A DNA stretch of 34,630 nucleotides, from positions 1 through 34,630 of the forward strand of contig JANWLA010000008.1 of assembly GCA_025451075.1 (NCBI GenBank). Direction: 5' to 3'. How positions within the stretch are numbered: the stretch's first letter is position 1; the number at the start of each line of letters is the position of its first letter. Position numbers and translations under genes: made by a program. Of the stretch, positions 15,734 through 23,707 are shown piece after piece. The stretch is from Nitrosotalea sp. GTDB taxonomy: Archaea; Thermoproteota; Nitrososphaeria; Nitrososphaerales; Nitrosopumilaceae. The notes beneath the pieces are model-generated. The model made no database searches, had not been told where the DNA came from, and was given only the letters and a program-made list of their open reading frames with translations.

Positions 15734-16186
15734 TTATTTGACATTTTTCACGACCATCGGTTCTAGTTCATTCCCATGACATTCATGGTCTTGAATAGTT
15801 GGATACCATGCATTTACAATCTTCTTGGTATGAAGATCAATCTCAACTCGTGCATTCCAACCCGTATCACATGAGTATGGAGTTTTAGCATCAGGGGGGA
15901 GATGAAACATGACAAATACGTATTTCCAATCAGTACCAGTTTTATTGGATATTCCACTAAAACCCATGGTAGAGAACTGCCATTGGTTTGACCACGCCTG
16001 TATTCCAGTGATGTTTAATGCATCATCTACCAATTTCTGTTTTTCATCATCAGACATGACAAGTCCATTTGGAGGATGTATTTTGTCAATCCTTGACTTG
16101 GTGTTAAGAAATGGAGGTAGAAGTATAATAGCTGTCATTGCACATATTCCTACTCCAATAATTATTGCAAGGTGTAGAGTTTTCAA
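15734..16186 (-). CDS. Membrane-anchored extracytoplasmic protein, unknown function
   Basis: A 150-residue protein with an N-terminal hydrophobic helix (LAIIIGVGICAMTAIILLPPF) and a soluble exterior domain. It contains DDALNITGIQAWSNQWQFS and a C-terminal part with two cysteines (PYSCDTGWNARVEIDL, IQDHECHGNELEP). I recognise no family; the middle loosely resembles PepSY-like domains, but not enough to call. The start is TTG 16186: the reading frame upstream is closed by a TAG, which fixes the start and supports the corresponding TTG starts of the two sister genes. It is divergent from the acyl-CoA synthetase gene, with a shared 210-nt intergenic region. Confidence 0.68.
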   Translation of the reverse strand: MKTLHLAIIIGVGICAMTAIILLPPFLNTKSRIDKIHPPNGLVMSDDEKQKLVDDALNITGIQAWSNQWQFSTMGFSGISNKTGTDWKYVFVMFHLPPDAKTPYSCDTGWNARVEIDLHTKKIVNAWYPTIQDHECHGNELEPMVVKNVK

Positions 16187-16305
16187 AATATACTATTTCT
16201 CGATCTTCAAACTTTAAAAAACTGGTGTAGATTCTCGCAGTAAGATTGTTCTAACCGAAGCAAAACCTTTGTCAGTATTTTCCCACATTTTGCCAAAAGT
16301 TTAAT
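16184..16305. repeat. 122-bp 5'-region repeat, copy 2 (divergent promoter region)
   Basis: This copy matches 13950-14071 at 112 of 122 positions. Its left end is the start of the minus-strand gene at 16186, and its right end runs into the TATA box of the plus-strand acyl-CoA synthetase transcript (TTTAAT at 16300-16305). The duplicated segment therefore carries one promoter outward on the minus strand and part of another on the plus strand. Confidence 0.88.
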
Positions 16306-16311
16306 ATAAAA
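16300..16311 (+). promoter_or_regulatory. TATA box of the HP/HB-cycle transcript
   Basis: TTTAATATAAAA is a strong archaeal TATA element. A start site about 26 nt downstream would fall at 16331-16334, one to four bases before the ATG at 16335, so the message would be leaderless for the small leader ORF rather than for the synthetase itself, whose TTG is 62 nt further on. Confidence 0.6.
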
Positions 16312-16334
16312 CACTTAGACCTTCGGATCACGTC

Positions 16335-16400
16335 ATGGTACACAAAAAAACACAGATCTCATCATTGCGATCTGCAAATAGAAAGGAGAGATCCTTTTGA
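16335..16400 (+). CDS. Putative 21-codon leader peptide upstream of acyl-CoA synthetase
   Basis: An ATG just after the predicted transcription start opens a 21-residue basic peptide ([10 protein letters not shown] and then [11 protein letters not shown]). Its stop TGA (16398-16400) overlaps the TTG start of the synthetase as TTGA. The synthetase's Shine-Dalgarno (AAGGAGAG, 16383-16390) lies inside it. GATCTC at 16355-16360 could pair with GAGATC at 16388-16393, next to that site. Leaderless initiation here followed by reinitiation would couple the two. It may simply be an open stretch in a 5' leader; conservation is untested. Confidence 0.4.
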   Translation: MVHKKTQISSLRSANRKERSF

Positions 16401-18520
16401 ATCCAGTAACAAAGATTTTTGAAGAAACATTTGCAACAGATCATAAGGTAATTACTGAAGATCTGTCAAAAGCAGTACTAAAAAAATACGGAATCAAAGT
16501 TCCAGGTTATGCACTTGTAACCAATGCAAAAGACGCTGCAAAGGCTGCAAAGAAATTAGGTTTTCCACTAGTTATGAAAGTAGTTTCACCACAAATACTT
16601 CACAAAAGTGATGTAGGAGGAGTAAAGGTTGGACTACAAAATGAGAAAGAAGTAAAGAAAGCTTTTCTTGAAATGTATCCAAGACTCTCAAAGAAAAAGG
16701 GAGTCCATGTAAAAGGAATTTTACTTGAGAAAATGGTTCCACAGGGAGTTGAACTTATCATAGGACTCCAAAATGACCCACAGTTTGGTCCTGTAATAAT
16801 GGTAGGACTTGGCGGTGTACTAACTGAGATATTCAAAGATGTTGCATTCAGAATGCTACCAATTACAGTAGATGATGCAAAATCCATGCTTTTAGAATTG
16901 AAGGGTTCTAAAATTCTTCAAGGGTATAGAGGTACCAAGCCAATTGACCTGAACATGCTTGCAAAAACAATTGTTCAGATTGGTAAGGTTGGAGTAGACA
17001 ATGCAAACTACTTTGACAGTATTGACTTTAACCCAATAGTAGTTTATCCAAAATCATACTATGTGGTGGATGCAAAGATAATCTTAAGAAAAGAGATCAA
17101 AAATGATGCAATCTCAACTGTAAAACCAAACATCGAGTTCATGGAGACATTCTTTACGCCACAATCAGTTGCACTGGTTGGTGCATCTGCAACTCCAGGT
17201 AAAGTAGGAAACTCGGTTCTTGACAGCATTGCAAAACATGATTACAAGGGCAAGGTATACCCAATCAATCCAAAAGCAGAAGAGATTTTGGGATTAAAGT
17301 GTTATCCATCAATTGAAGCAATTCCAGACAAGATTGACTTGGTTGTTGTGTGTGTTGATTTGTCTGTTACACCTCCAGTTCTTGAAGCATGTGCCAAGAA
17401 AGGAATCCACAATGTAGTAATCGTCTCAGGTGGTGGAAAAGAACTTGGAGGAGAGAGAGCAGACTTTGAATCAGAAATCAAACGACTCTCAGAACAACAC
17501 AAGATCAGAATAATTGGTCCAAACTGTATAGGTATGTTCAATGCTGCCAACAGATTGGACTGTGCATTCCAAGGTCAAGAGCGAATGGTTCGTGCAAAAC
17601 TCGGACCAGTTGCACTGTTATCACAAAGTGGTACAATGGGAATCAGCTTCCTTGAGACTGCAGATTCATTTGGACTATCAAAAATGGTAAGCTATGGCAA
17701 CAGATCAGATGTAGATGAAGCAGACATGATCTGGTACCTGGCAAATGATCCTCAAACCAAAGTAATTGCATTATATGTAGAAGGTTTTGGCGATGGTAGA
17801 AAATTCATCGAAACCGCAAAACGTGTGATGAAAGAAAAACAAAAACCAATTCTAATCTGGAAGAGTGGAAGAACGGCACTTGGTGCAAAACAAGCAGCCT
17901 CACACACAGGTTCACTTGGAGGATCTAACGCAATAATTCAAGGAGCATTCAAACAAGCTGGAATAGTTTCAGTAGAAAGTTATCAAGAACTTGCTTCAGC
18001 TGCAAAAGCACTAGCATGGCAACCAGCAGCTAAAGGTCCAAGAGTTGCACTTGTCAGTAACGGTGCAGGACCAATGATTGGTGCAATAGACCAATTTGAG
18101 AAATATGGACTTGAACTTGGCAAAGTATCAGAAACAACGCTCAAAGAAATGAAAGAGCACTATCCTCCAACATATGTAATTGGAAATGGAAATCCTGCAG
18201 ATGTCACAGGAGGAGCAAATGCGGATGATTATAGATACTCAATCCAAAAGTTCATGGATGATCCAAACATCGACATTGTAATGCCATGGTTTGTCTTCCA
18301 AGACGATCCACTTGAAGAAACAATAATTGATTATTTGGGAGAGTTCTCAAAACAAGGTAAAAAGCCATTGCTTGTGGGTGGAAACGGCGGTCCATATACA
18401 GCCAAAGTTTCGGGCCTGATTGAAAAGCACAATGTTCCAGTATACGACGACATTAGAAACTGGGTTGCTGCAGCATCAGCCCTACATCAATGGGGAAAGA
18501 ACAAACCCAATAAGGTTTAA
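16397..18520 (+). CDS. ADP-forming acyl-CoA synthetase (probable 3-hydroxypropionyl-CoA synthetase)
   Basis: A 707-residue NDP-forming acyl-CoA synthetase. Residues 1-230 are an ATP-grasp (beta) domain with [20 protein letters not shown] and FNPIVVYP. Residues 245-700 are the CoA-binding and ligase (alpha) parts, with [25 protein letters not shown] and the phosphorylated His503 in [10 protein letters not shown]. The order, ATP-grasp first, is reversed from many fused relatives. In Nitrosopumilus an enzyme of this family activates 3-hydroxypropionate in the HP/HB cycle, and (from memory) its gene also adjoins a crotonase gene, as here. 4-Hydroxybutyrate or acetate as substrate cannot be excluded. 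TTG 16397 has a strong Shine-Dalgarno. Confidence 0.9.
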   Translation: MNPVTKIFEETFATDHKVITEDLSKAVLKKYGIKVPGYALVTNAKDAAKAAKKLGFPLVMKVVSPQILHKSDVGGVKVGLQNEKEVKKAFLEMYPRLSKKKGVHVKGILLEKMVPQGVELIIGLQNDPQFGPVIMVGLGGVLTEIFKDVAFRMLPITVDDAKSMLLELKGSKILQGYRGTKPIDLNMLAKTIVQIGKVGVDNANYFDSIDFNPIVVYPKSYYVVDAKIILRKEIKNDAISTVKPNIEFMETFFTPQSVALVGASATPGKVGNSVLDSIAKHDYKGKVYPINPKAEEILGLKCYPSIEAIPDKIDLVVVCVDLSVTPPVLEACAKKGIHNVVIVSGGGKELGGERADFESEIKRLSEQHKIRIIGPNCIGMFNAANRLDCAFQGQERMVRAKLGPVALLSQSGTMGISFLETADSFGLSKMVSYGNRSDVDEADMIWYLANDPQTKVIALYVEGFGDGRKFIETAKRVMKEKQKPILIWKSGRTALGAKQAASHTGSLGGSNAIIQGAFKQAGIVSVESYQELASAAKALAWQPAAKGPRVALVSNGAGPMIGAIDQFEKYGLELGKVSETTLKEMKEHYPPTYVIGNGNPADVTGGANADDYRYSIQKFMDDPNIDIVMPWFVFQDDPLEETIIDYLGEFSKQGKKPLLVGGNGGPYTAKVSGLIEKHNVPVYDDIRNWVAAASALHQWGKNKPNKV

Positions 18521-18545
18521 TTTCCTCATAGTTTGGAGTTTTGGC

Positions 18546-19307
18546 ATGTCTCTAGTTAATGTCTCAAAATCAGAAGGGATCTGCACCGTCAAGATAAACA
18601 GACCAGACAAGCTCAACGCCATGAACATGGATGTTGCAAATGAAGTCATCAAAATATTCAAAGAAATCGAGGCAGATGACTCCACCAAGGTTGTAGTCAT
18701 AACTGGAGAAGGAGACAAGGCGTTTTCTGCAGGTGCAGACATTGCATACATGTCAACAATTACACCAATAGAATCAGAAACTTATGCAAAACTTGGTCAT
18801 CTTTTAACTTATACTGTAGAAAATTGTAGCAAGCCAACAATTGCAGCAATCAATGGATTTGCACTTGGTGGTGGATGTGAACTTGCACTTGCATGTGATA
18901 TTAGAATAGCTGCAGATACTGCAAGAATGGGACAGCCCGAAGTAACAATTGGTGTATGTCCAGGCTGGGGTGGAACGCAGAGACTGCAAAGAACAATTGG
19001 AATTTCCCAGGCAAAAGATTTGATCTTTACTGGAAGAATGGTAAAATCAGATGAAGCAAAAGAAATGGGCCTAGTAAACAAGGTAGTAGAGCTTGCAAAA
19101 TTGATGGAAGAAACTATGAACTTTGCAAAAATGATTGCTCAGAATTCTGCAATGGCAGTAAGAATGTCAAAAATTGCAATAAACAAGGGAAGAAATTCAG
19201 ATATTGACACTGGCCTTGCACTAGAGTTGTACACTTGGGGCTTGTGCTTTACACACCCAGACAGAGCAGAACGAATGACTGCTTTTGTAAACAAGTCAAA
19301 AAAGTAA
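18546..19307 (+). CDS. Enoyl-CoA hydratase: 3-hydroxypropionyl-CoA dehydratase / crotonyl-CoA hydratase
   Basis: A 253-residue crotonase-fold protein. Both catalytic glutamates of true hydratases are present: Glu112 in [11 protein letters not shown] and Glu132 in [17 protein letters not shown], with the 20-residue spacing of mammalian crotonase. The oxyanion-hole segment is [11 protein letters not shown]. In Nitrosopumilus the homologue next to the synthetase gene dehydrates 3-hydroxypropionyl-CoA and hydrates crotonyl-CoA in the HP/HB carbon-fixation cycle (family knowledge). The start is ATG 18546, 25 nt after the synthetase stop and the only one matching the family N-terminus. Readthrough from the synthetase promoter is likely. 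Confidence 0.92.
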   Translation: MSLVNVSKSEGICTVKINRPDKLNAMNMDVANEVIKIFKEIEADDSTKVVVITGEGDKAFSAGADIAYMSTITPIESETYAKLGHLLTYTVENCSKPTIAAINGFALGGGCELALACDIRIAADTARMGQPEVTIGVCPGWGGTQRLQRTIGISQAKDLIFTGRMVKSDEAKEMGLVNKVVELAKLMEETMNFAKMIAQNSAMAVRMSKIAINKGRNSDIDTGLALELYTWGLCFTHPDRAERMTAFVNKSKK

Positions 19308-19375
19308 GCTCCAGCTAATCTTTGATTCCTATTATGTCAGGTATGAAAAGATTATTATAATTTAAAGCACGAATT

Positions 19376-19732
19376 ATGTTCATGAGTAATACACAGACCA
19401 CCAAATTGGTCACAATTACACCAAAAGCCGCAGAAAAGGTAATAGCTTTCATGGCAGAAGAAGCCGAAAAGCCACAGTTTCTGCGAGTCTACGTACAAGG
19501 CGGAGGATGTTCAGGATTATCCTATGGAATGGGATTTGAAAAGACATCTGAAGAAGACGATCTTGTGCTTGAAGAAAATGGTGTAAAGATGGTAATTGAC
19601 AGTTACAGTGTCGACTATCTCAAGGGTGCAAATATTGACTACATCGAGAGCTTAATGGGTGCAGGATTTAAAATCAACAATCCAAATGTAACCAAGTCTT
19701 GCTCTTGTGGAAGTTCATTTAGCACATCCTAA
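19376..19732 (+). CDS. IscA/ErpA/HesB-type iron-sulfur carrier
   Basis: A 118-residue A-type Fe-S carrier that holds and delivers clusters to apo-enzymes. The three conserved cysteines are visible: one in QGGGCSGLSYGMGF and two in the C-terminal SCSCGSSF. Length and fold pattern (VTITPKAAEKVI at the start) are standard. Two in-frame ATGs (19376 and 19382) are possible. A TATA-like TTATAATTTAAA at 19354-19365 puts the transcription start at about 19380, favouring leaderless initiation at 19382. HP/HB enzymes such as 4-hydroxybutyryl-CoA dehydratase need Fe-S clusters, but the link is only proximity. Confidence 0.93.
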   Translation: MFMSNTQTTKLVTITPKAAEKVIAFMAEEAEKPQFLRVYVQGGGCSGLSYGMGFEKTSEEDDLVLEENGVKMVIDSYSVDYLKGANIDYIESLMGAGFKINNPNVTKSCSCGSSFSTS

Positions 19733-19770
19733 ATCTGAAATTTCTTTAATTTTTATTTGCTAGTAACTAG
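19733..19770 (+). terminator. T-rich candidate terminator after the Fe-S carrier gene
   Basis: Several T tracts (TTTCTTTAATTTTTATTT) follow within 40 nt of the stop, the usual archaeal intrinsic termination signal. There is no clear hairpin. It also lies just beyond the end of the convergent gene at 19799. Confidence 0.4.
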
Positions 19771-19798
19771 TGTAAACTCAAAATTTTGCAATTATGTT

Positions 19799-20026
19799 TT
19801 AGATGACCATCAGAGTCATCGTAGTCAGAACATTTGGAATTTTTCTCACTTCCTTTGTTATGATTTTTTCAAGCGTTACAGAATCTAGTGCTTCAACTTT
19901 AATTATTATATCATAGAGTCCTAGTGTTCCAGTAACTTCTGATACACCTTTGATCTCCATAAGTTTTCTAATTATTGGATTTTCTTTTCCAGTTTCACAA
20001 TGTATTGCTACAAAAGCCTTGCTCAT
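19799..20026 (-). CDS. Stand-alone Lrp/AsnC ligand-binding (RAM) domain protein
   Basis: A 75-residue protein consisting only of the RAM/AsnC C-terminal domain: AFVAIHCETGKENPIIRKL, then VSEVTGTLGLYDIIIKV and VPN-type ending IPNVLTTMTLMVI. There is no DNA-binding part and no sign of a lost one. Such stand-alone RAM proteins bind amino acids and can assemble with full-length Lrp proteins. It lies 34 nt downstream of glutamate dehydrogenase on the same strand, suggesting cotranscription and an amino-acid-sensing role (inference). Confidence 0.85.
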   Translation of the reverse strand: MSKAFVAIHCETGKENPIIRKLMEIKGVSEVTGTLGLYDIIIKVEALDSVTLEKIITKEVRKIPNVLTTMTLMVI

Positions 20027-20060
20027 ACGACATTATCACGATATCAAGTATTAGGTATTT

Positions 20061-21308
20061 CTATGGCCAGAGGCCTCGGGCTTCAAATGCTTCCAAGACT
20101 CTTCCAACTGCAAGAACCATACTTGCTTTTCTCATGTCTACATTGTGTTTCTTGGATAGAGCATACGTATCATGGAATCCACGTACTATGTGATGTTCCA
20201 TTTTGCCTGCAACATCATCAAATGTCCAGTAATATCTTTGTAGGTTTTGCACCCATTCTAGATATGATATACATACACCGCCAGAATTTGCCAAAATATC
20301 CGGAATGACCATAATTTTTTTCTGGAATAAAACATCATCTGCTTCAGGTGTTGTAGGGCCATTTGCAGCTTCTGCAATTATTTTACATTTTATGTTTCTT
20401 GCAATTTGTGGAGTGATTTGATTCTCAAGTGCTGCAGGCACCAATACATCACATGGCGTAGTAAGAAGTTCTTCTGTTGACACCTTTTTGCTTCCAGGAT
20501 ATCCAACAACGCTTCCATGTTTATTCTTGTATTCAAGAACCTTCTTTGAGTCAAGTCCTTTTGGATTAACTATAGAACCTTTAGAATCGCTTACTCCAAT
20601 AATCTTTGCACCCATCTTTTCAATATACTCTGCAGCATGCGTTCCAGCATTACCATAACCTTGTATGACAACTTTTGCACCCTTGAGATTTAGTCCAACC
20701 TTCTTTGCACCTTCTCGTACACAATAAGCAACACCAAGACCAGTAGCTACATCCCTTGCAAGAGAGCCTCCAGAAGGAATTGGTTTTCCCGTAATAACAG
20801 CAGGTTCTGATTGTCCATGCATTACACTATAAACATCCATTATCTGTGCCATTTCTTTTCCAGTGGTATACACATCAGGAGCTGGAACATCTTTGCCTGG
20901 TCCAATAATTTCAGATATTGTATATGCATATCTTCGTGTCAGTCTCTCTTTTTCTCCAGCCGAGAGTCTTTTTGGATCGCAGATGATTCCACCTTTGCCA
21001 CCTCCAAATGGAACATCAACTATAGCACATTTCCAAGTCATCCACATTGAAAGTGCTTTTACCTCTTCAATTGTAACATCTGGGTGATATCGTATTCCCC
21101 CTTTGTGTGGACCTCTAAAATCATTATGTTGTGATCTATATCCAGTGAATACCTTGATTCTGCCATCATCCATTTTGACAGGTAGTGAAACGATTAGAAT
21201 TTTTTTCGGGTTTGCAAGCATTTCATGAACACCAGCATCAAGTTTCAAAATTTTTGCTGCGTCTGCTAGTTGCTTGAGAGCATTTTGCCAAGGATCGATT
21301 TTAGTCAA
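20061..21308 (-). CDS. gdhA: Glutamate dehydrogenase
   Basis: A 415-residue NAD(P)-dependent glutamate dehydrogenase that interconverts 2-oxoglutarate plus ammonium with glutamate, and so a main ammonium-assimilation route in an ammonia oxidiser. The substrate domain shows KGGIRYHPDVT, the second Lys in MTWKCAIVDVPFGGGKGG and PAPDV. The Rossmann domain shows VVIQGYGNAGTHAA. It matches the archaeal hexameric family in length. The start is TTG 21308, with a TATA-like AATTTAAAT at about 21340. Coenzyme preference is not readable with confidence. Confidence 0.96.
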   Translation of the reverse strand: MTKIDPWQNALKQLADAAKILKLDAGVHEMLANPKKILIVSLPVKMDDGRIKVFTGYRSQHNDFRGPHKGGIRYHPDVTIEEVKALSMWMTWKCAIVDVPFGGGKGGIICDPKRLSAGEKERLTRRYAYTISEIIGPGKDVPAPDVYTTGKEMAQIMDVYSVMHGQSEPAVITGKPIPSGGSLARDVATGLGVAYCVREGAKKVGLNLKGAKVVIQGYGNAGTHAAEYIEKMGAKIIGVSDSKGSIVNPKGLDSKKVLEYKNKHGSVVGYPGSKKVSTEELLTTPCDVLVPAALENQITPQIARNIKCKIIAEAANGPTTPEADDVLFQKKIMVIPDILANSGGVCISYLEWVQNLQRYYWTFDDVAGKMEHHIVRGFHDTYALSKKHNVDMRKASMVLAVGRVLEAFEARGLWP

Positions 21309-21362
21309 TCTTAACCGATATGTCTCACTGGATATTGTATTTAAATTTGTTGAGGTTTGTTG

Positions 21363-21716
21363 TTATTCTTTTGTAGTATTTTGATCGGGTTTTGTAGATC
21401 CACCTAGTTTAGAGTTCACCAAGTTACGCAGATCATCATCTGTAGTTCCTTCAATGTTAACTCCCAAAGACTTGGCAAGTGTCTCAAGCTTCTGTCTCTC
21501 AGACATGACAGGTCCTGAAATGTTGATGTTAAACTCCCCCTTGGCTTTCTGGATTTCTTCTTGAACCATGTTTTTTGTTTTATCATATTGTGCCATGACT
21601 CGAGCAAGTTTTTTTGTTGCATCAGGCAGTCTCTTGGTTCCAAGCAATAACACCAATGCCACCAAGACAATCATTATCCAGTCATTGCCTATGATATTGA
21701 GTGCAAAGCCAAACAT
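21363..21716 (-). CDS. tatA: Twin-arginine translocase subunit TatA/B
   Basis: A 117-residue protein with one N-terminal membrane helix (DWIMIVLVALVLLLG), the hinge GTKRLPDATKKLARVM, and a charged amphipathic and coiled region. This is the TatA/TatB layout for exporting folded proteins across the membrane. The start is ATG 21716. No tatC is in the window. It lies between the MFS gene (33 nt upstream) and gdhA (54 nt downstream) on the same strand. Confidence 0.9.
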   Translation of the reverse strand: MFGFALNIIGNDWIMIVLVALVLLLGTKRLPDATKKLARVMAQYDKTKNMVQEEIQKAKGEFNINISGPVMSERQKLETLAKSLGVNIEGTTDDDLRNLVNSKLGGSTKPDQNTTKE

Positions 21717-21749
21717 GGAATAATTGAACCTGTTTCTAAAATTAAAGCT

Positions 21750-22883
21750 TTAGACCAATATGACTTCTTTTTTCTTGAGAAGTACAAATCCCAATACAAA
21801 GAGTCCTGTAACAAACAGAACAAGATATGGAATTGAACTTCCAAATGAATTGGCAATCACACCTAGGATCAGAGGTCCAAAGGCCCACCCCAATCCAAAA
21901 GTTGCCTCATATGCACCAATCAAAGCTCCTACATTTTCTTTGGTCTTTCTCATTATGATCTCAAATGTTAGTGGAAAATACACACTAAATCCAAATCCAA
22001 GTACCAGTACTGCCACACTAAACTGCAGCACAGAATGAGAGTAAAACAACATAAGCATTCCAACAGATATAGACACAATAACAAGCAATAGACTAGTAAG
22101 GAATTTTTTCATCAAAAAGTTAGATGCCAATAATGAGATAAGACGAGATATTCCAAATACAAAGAAGAGAAGTTCAATATTTGATTCAGAGATAGATTTT
22201 TCGCTCATGTATACAGGAAGTATTGCCAAAAACACACCAAAGCTCACGCTACAAAATAAAAGAATTGCAATAACAGTTGGAAATTTTATCAAATGTCTTG
22301 CAGATGTTATTGATATAATTCCAATGTGGTTTGTCTTTCTGTCCTTTGACAGTACAAGTGAAGAAACCAATGAAGTTGCAATTGCAAATGCAGCAATTTG
22401 GAAGATCATCTTGTAAGATGTGTCAAAGTGTTCAAACAAAAATGAACCAACCAAGGGTCCAATCATAAGACCTACAACAAAAAAAGCCATTAACCTAGAT
22501 ATTGCTTTTACACGATTTTGTGGACTGACCGATTGTGAGATAATGGATTCACAGGGAGGCCAGAAAAAGGAATGTGCAACTCCAACCAGAGTTCTAAAGA
22601 TGATAATTTGAGGTACAGAATCTGCAACAGACAGCAAGTAAATTGATACGGTATCAAGTACAAGTCCAAGAGAGAGTAACAGACCCTTGTTGAATCTATC
22701 AAGTAACAGCCCAACAAAAAGCGGGATGAACATGTAAGGTATAAAATTTGAAAATCCAATTACTCCAAGGTCAGAGTATGATGCACCAAGATCTTTTGAG
22801 AATAGTGGAACTATGGGATTATGCATACCGTATGAAAATCCAACAGTTAATGCTATGACATAGACAAGAATTACTTTATTCAT
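21750..22883 (-). CDS. Major facilitator superfamily transporter
   Basis: A 377-residue integral membrane protein with about 12 predicted helices. The MFS motif A region is seen as FVGLLLDRFNKGLLLSLG between helices 2 and 3, and the second half repeats the pattern more weakly. It resembles drug/sugar efflux MFS proteins, but the substrate is unknown. I take ATG 22883, since the longer reading from 22934 overlaps the upstream methyltransferase gene. With this start only one base separates the two genes, so they are an operon. Transport of a methylated compound is possible but unsupported. Confidence 0.88.
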   Translation of the reverse strand: MNKVILVYVIALTVGFSYGMHNPIVPLFSKDLGASYSDLGVIGFSNFIPYMFIPLFVGLLLDRFNKGLLLSLGLVLDTVSIYLLSVADSVPQIIIFRTLVGVAHSFFWPPCESIISQSVSPQNRVKAISRLMAFFVVGLMIGPLVGSFLFEHFDTSYKMIFQIAAFAIATSLVSSLVLSKDRKTNHIGIISITSARHLIKFPTVIAILLFCSVSFGVFLAILPVYMSEKSISESNIELLFFVFGISRLISLLASNFLMKKFLTSLLLVIVSISVGMLMLFYSHSVLQFSVAVLVLGFGFSVYFPLTFEIIMRKTKENVGALIGAYEATFGLGWAFGPLILGVIANSFGSSIPYLVLFVTGLFVLGFVLLKKKEVILV

Positions 22884-22884
22884 T

Positions 22885-23574
22885 TTACTTGTATGCTGCA
22901 ACCATGATTGCGCCCCCAAGCATACCCTTTTCAAATTCTACTCTTGAGAACTTTTCAAGCAAAAGCGACTCTAGTTTCTTGTTCTGAGGCCATAATTTGT
23001 ACGTGCCATAAAGGGTAGCAAATTTGAGACCCAATCTTCCACCTCCAATAACTGCCAATATGGGAAGTATTGCTCGAAGATAAAATGACACTCCGATTCT
23101 AATTATTGGATTATCAGGTTTTCCTAGATCTACTATAACAAATCTTCCACCTTTTTTTAGGACTCGATGTATCTCAGATATTGCAATTCGGAGATTAATT
23201 GCATCTCTAAGTGAATACCCTGCAAGTACGGCATCAAACTTTTCGTCACGAAATGGAATATGCTCAAAGACACCACATGTTAGAACTGGCGCTAAAGAAA
23301 ATAATCTACTTGTATTTTTCAACATGGGCCTCAATGGATCATACAAAGTTATGCTGATTTTATCATCACAAATCATGGATGCAGTCTTTGACATGTTACC
23401 AAAACCTGAACCTGCATCAAGTATGTTGTCCCCAGGATTTACCCGCCCCTTGATTCCCCTTTGACGAAACTCAGAGTCCCTTCCAAGTGAGATTAAAGAA
23501 TTTACCTTGTCATATACAGGAATTATTTTTTCCAAAACATCGAGGACTTCGCCCCAATAGCTTCCAAGACCCAC
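22885..23574 (-). CDS. UbiE/MenG-like SAM-dependent methyltransferase
   Basis: A 229-residue class I methyltransferase. SAM motif I is NILDAGSGFGNMS. The N-terminal PVYDKVNSLISLGRD and the later GYSLRDAINLR with VLKKGGRFVIVDLGKP are characteristic of the UbiE/Coq5/MenG quinone C-methyltransferases. Thaumarchaea have menaquinone-type quinones, so a quinone substrate is plausible (inference). The start is GTG 23574; a TATA-like CATATAAT at about 23600 fits a leaderless message. It is divergent from the helicase gene, with a 133-nt shared upstream region. Confidence 0.85.
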   Translation of the reverse strand: MGLGSYWGEVLDVLEKIIPVYDKVNSLISLGRDSEFRQRGIKGRVNPGDNILDAGSGFGNMSKTASMICDDKISITLYDPLRPMLKNTSRLFSLAPVLTCGVFEHIPFRDEKFDAVLAGYSLRDAINLRIAISEIHRVLKKGGRFVIVDLGKPDNPIIRIGVSFYLRAILPILAVIGGGRLGLKFATLYGTYKLWPQNKKLESLLLEKFSRVEFEKGMLGGAIMVAAYK

Positions 23575-23707
23575 ACAAGTCTGGAAATAATACGATATTA
23601 TATGTCATCATGGTTTTTGGGCACATTTCATACACAAGTGATTTACCTGTGATCAATACAAGACAAGAACCAAAAATTAAATCATCCAGAATCTTTCTTT
23701 TGAACTA

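Noticed and set aside
13950-16305. CRISPR-like interpretation of the recurring blocks
   Set aside because: The copies are long, few, unevenly spaced and tied to gene starts; no short regular repeat-spacer pattern exists anywhere in the window.
18420-18545. Extension of the crotonase upstream into the synthetase gene
   Set aside because: The overlap encodes no crotonase sequence; ATG 18546 begins exactly where the family begins.
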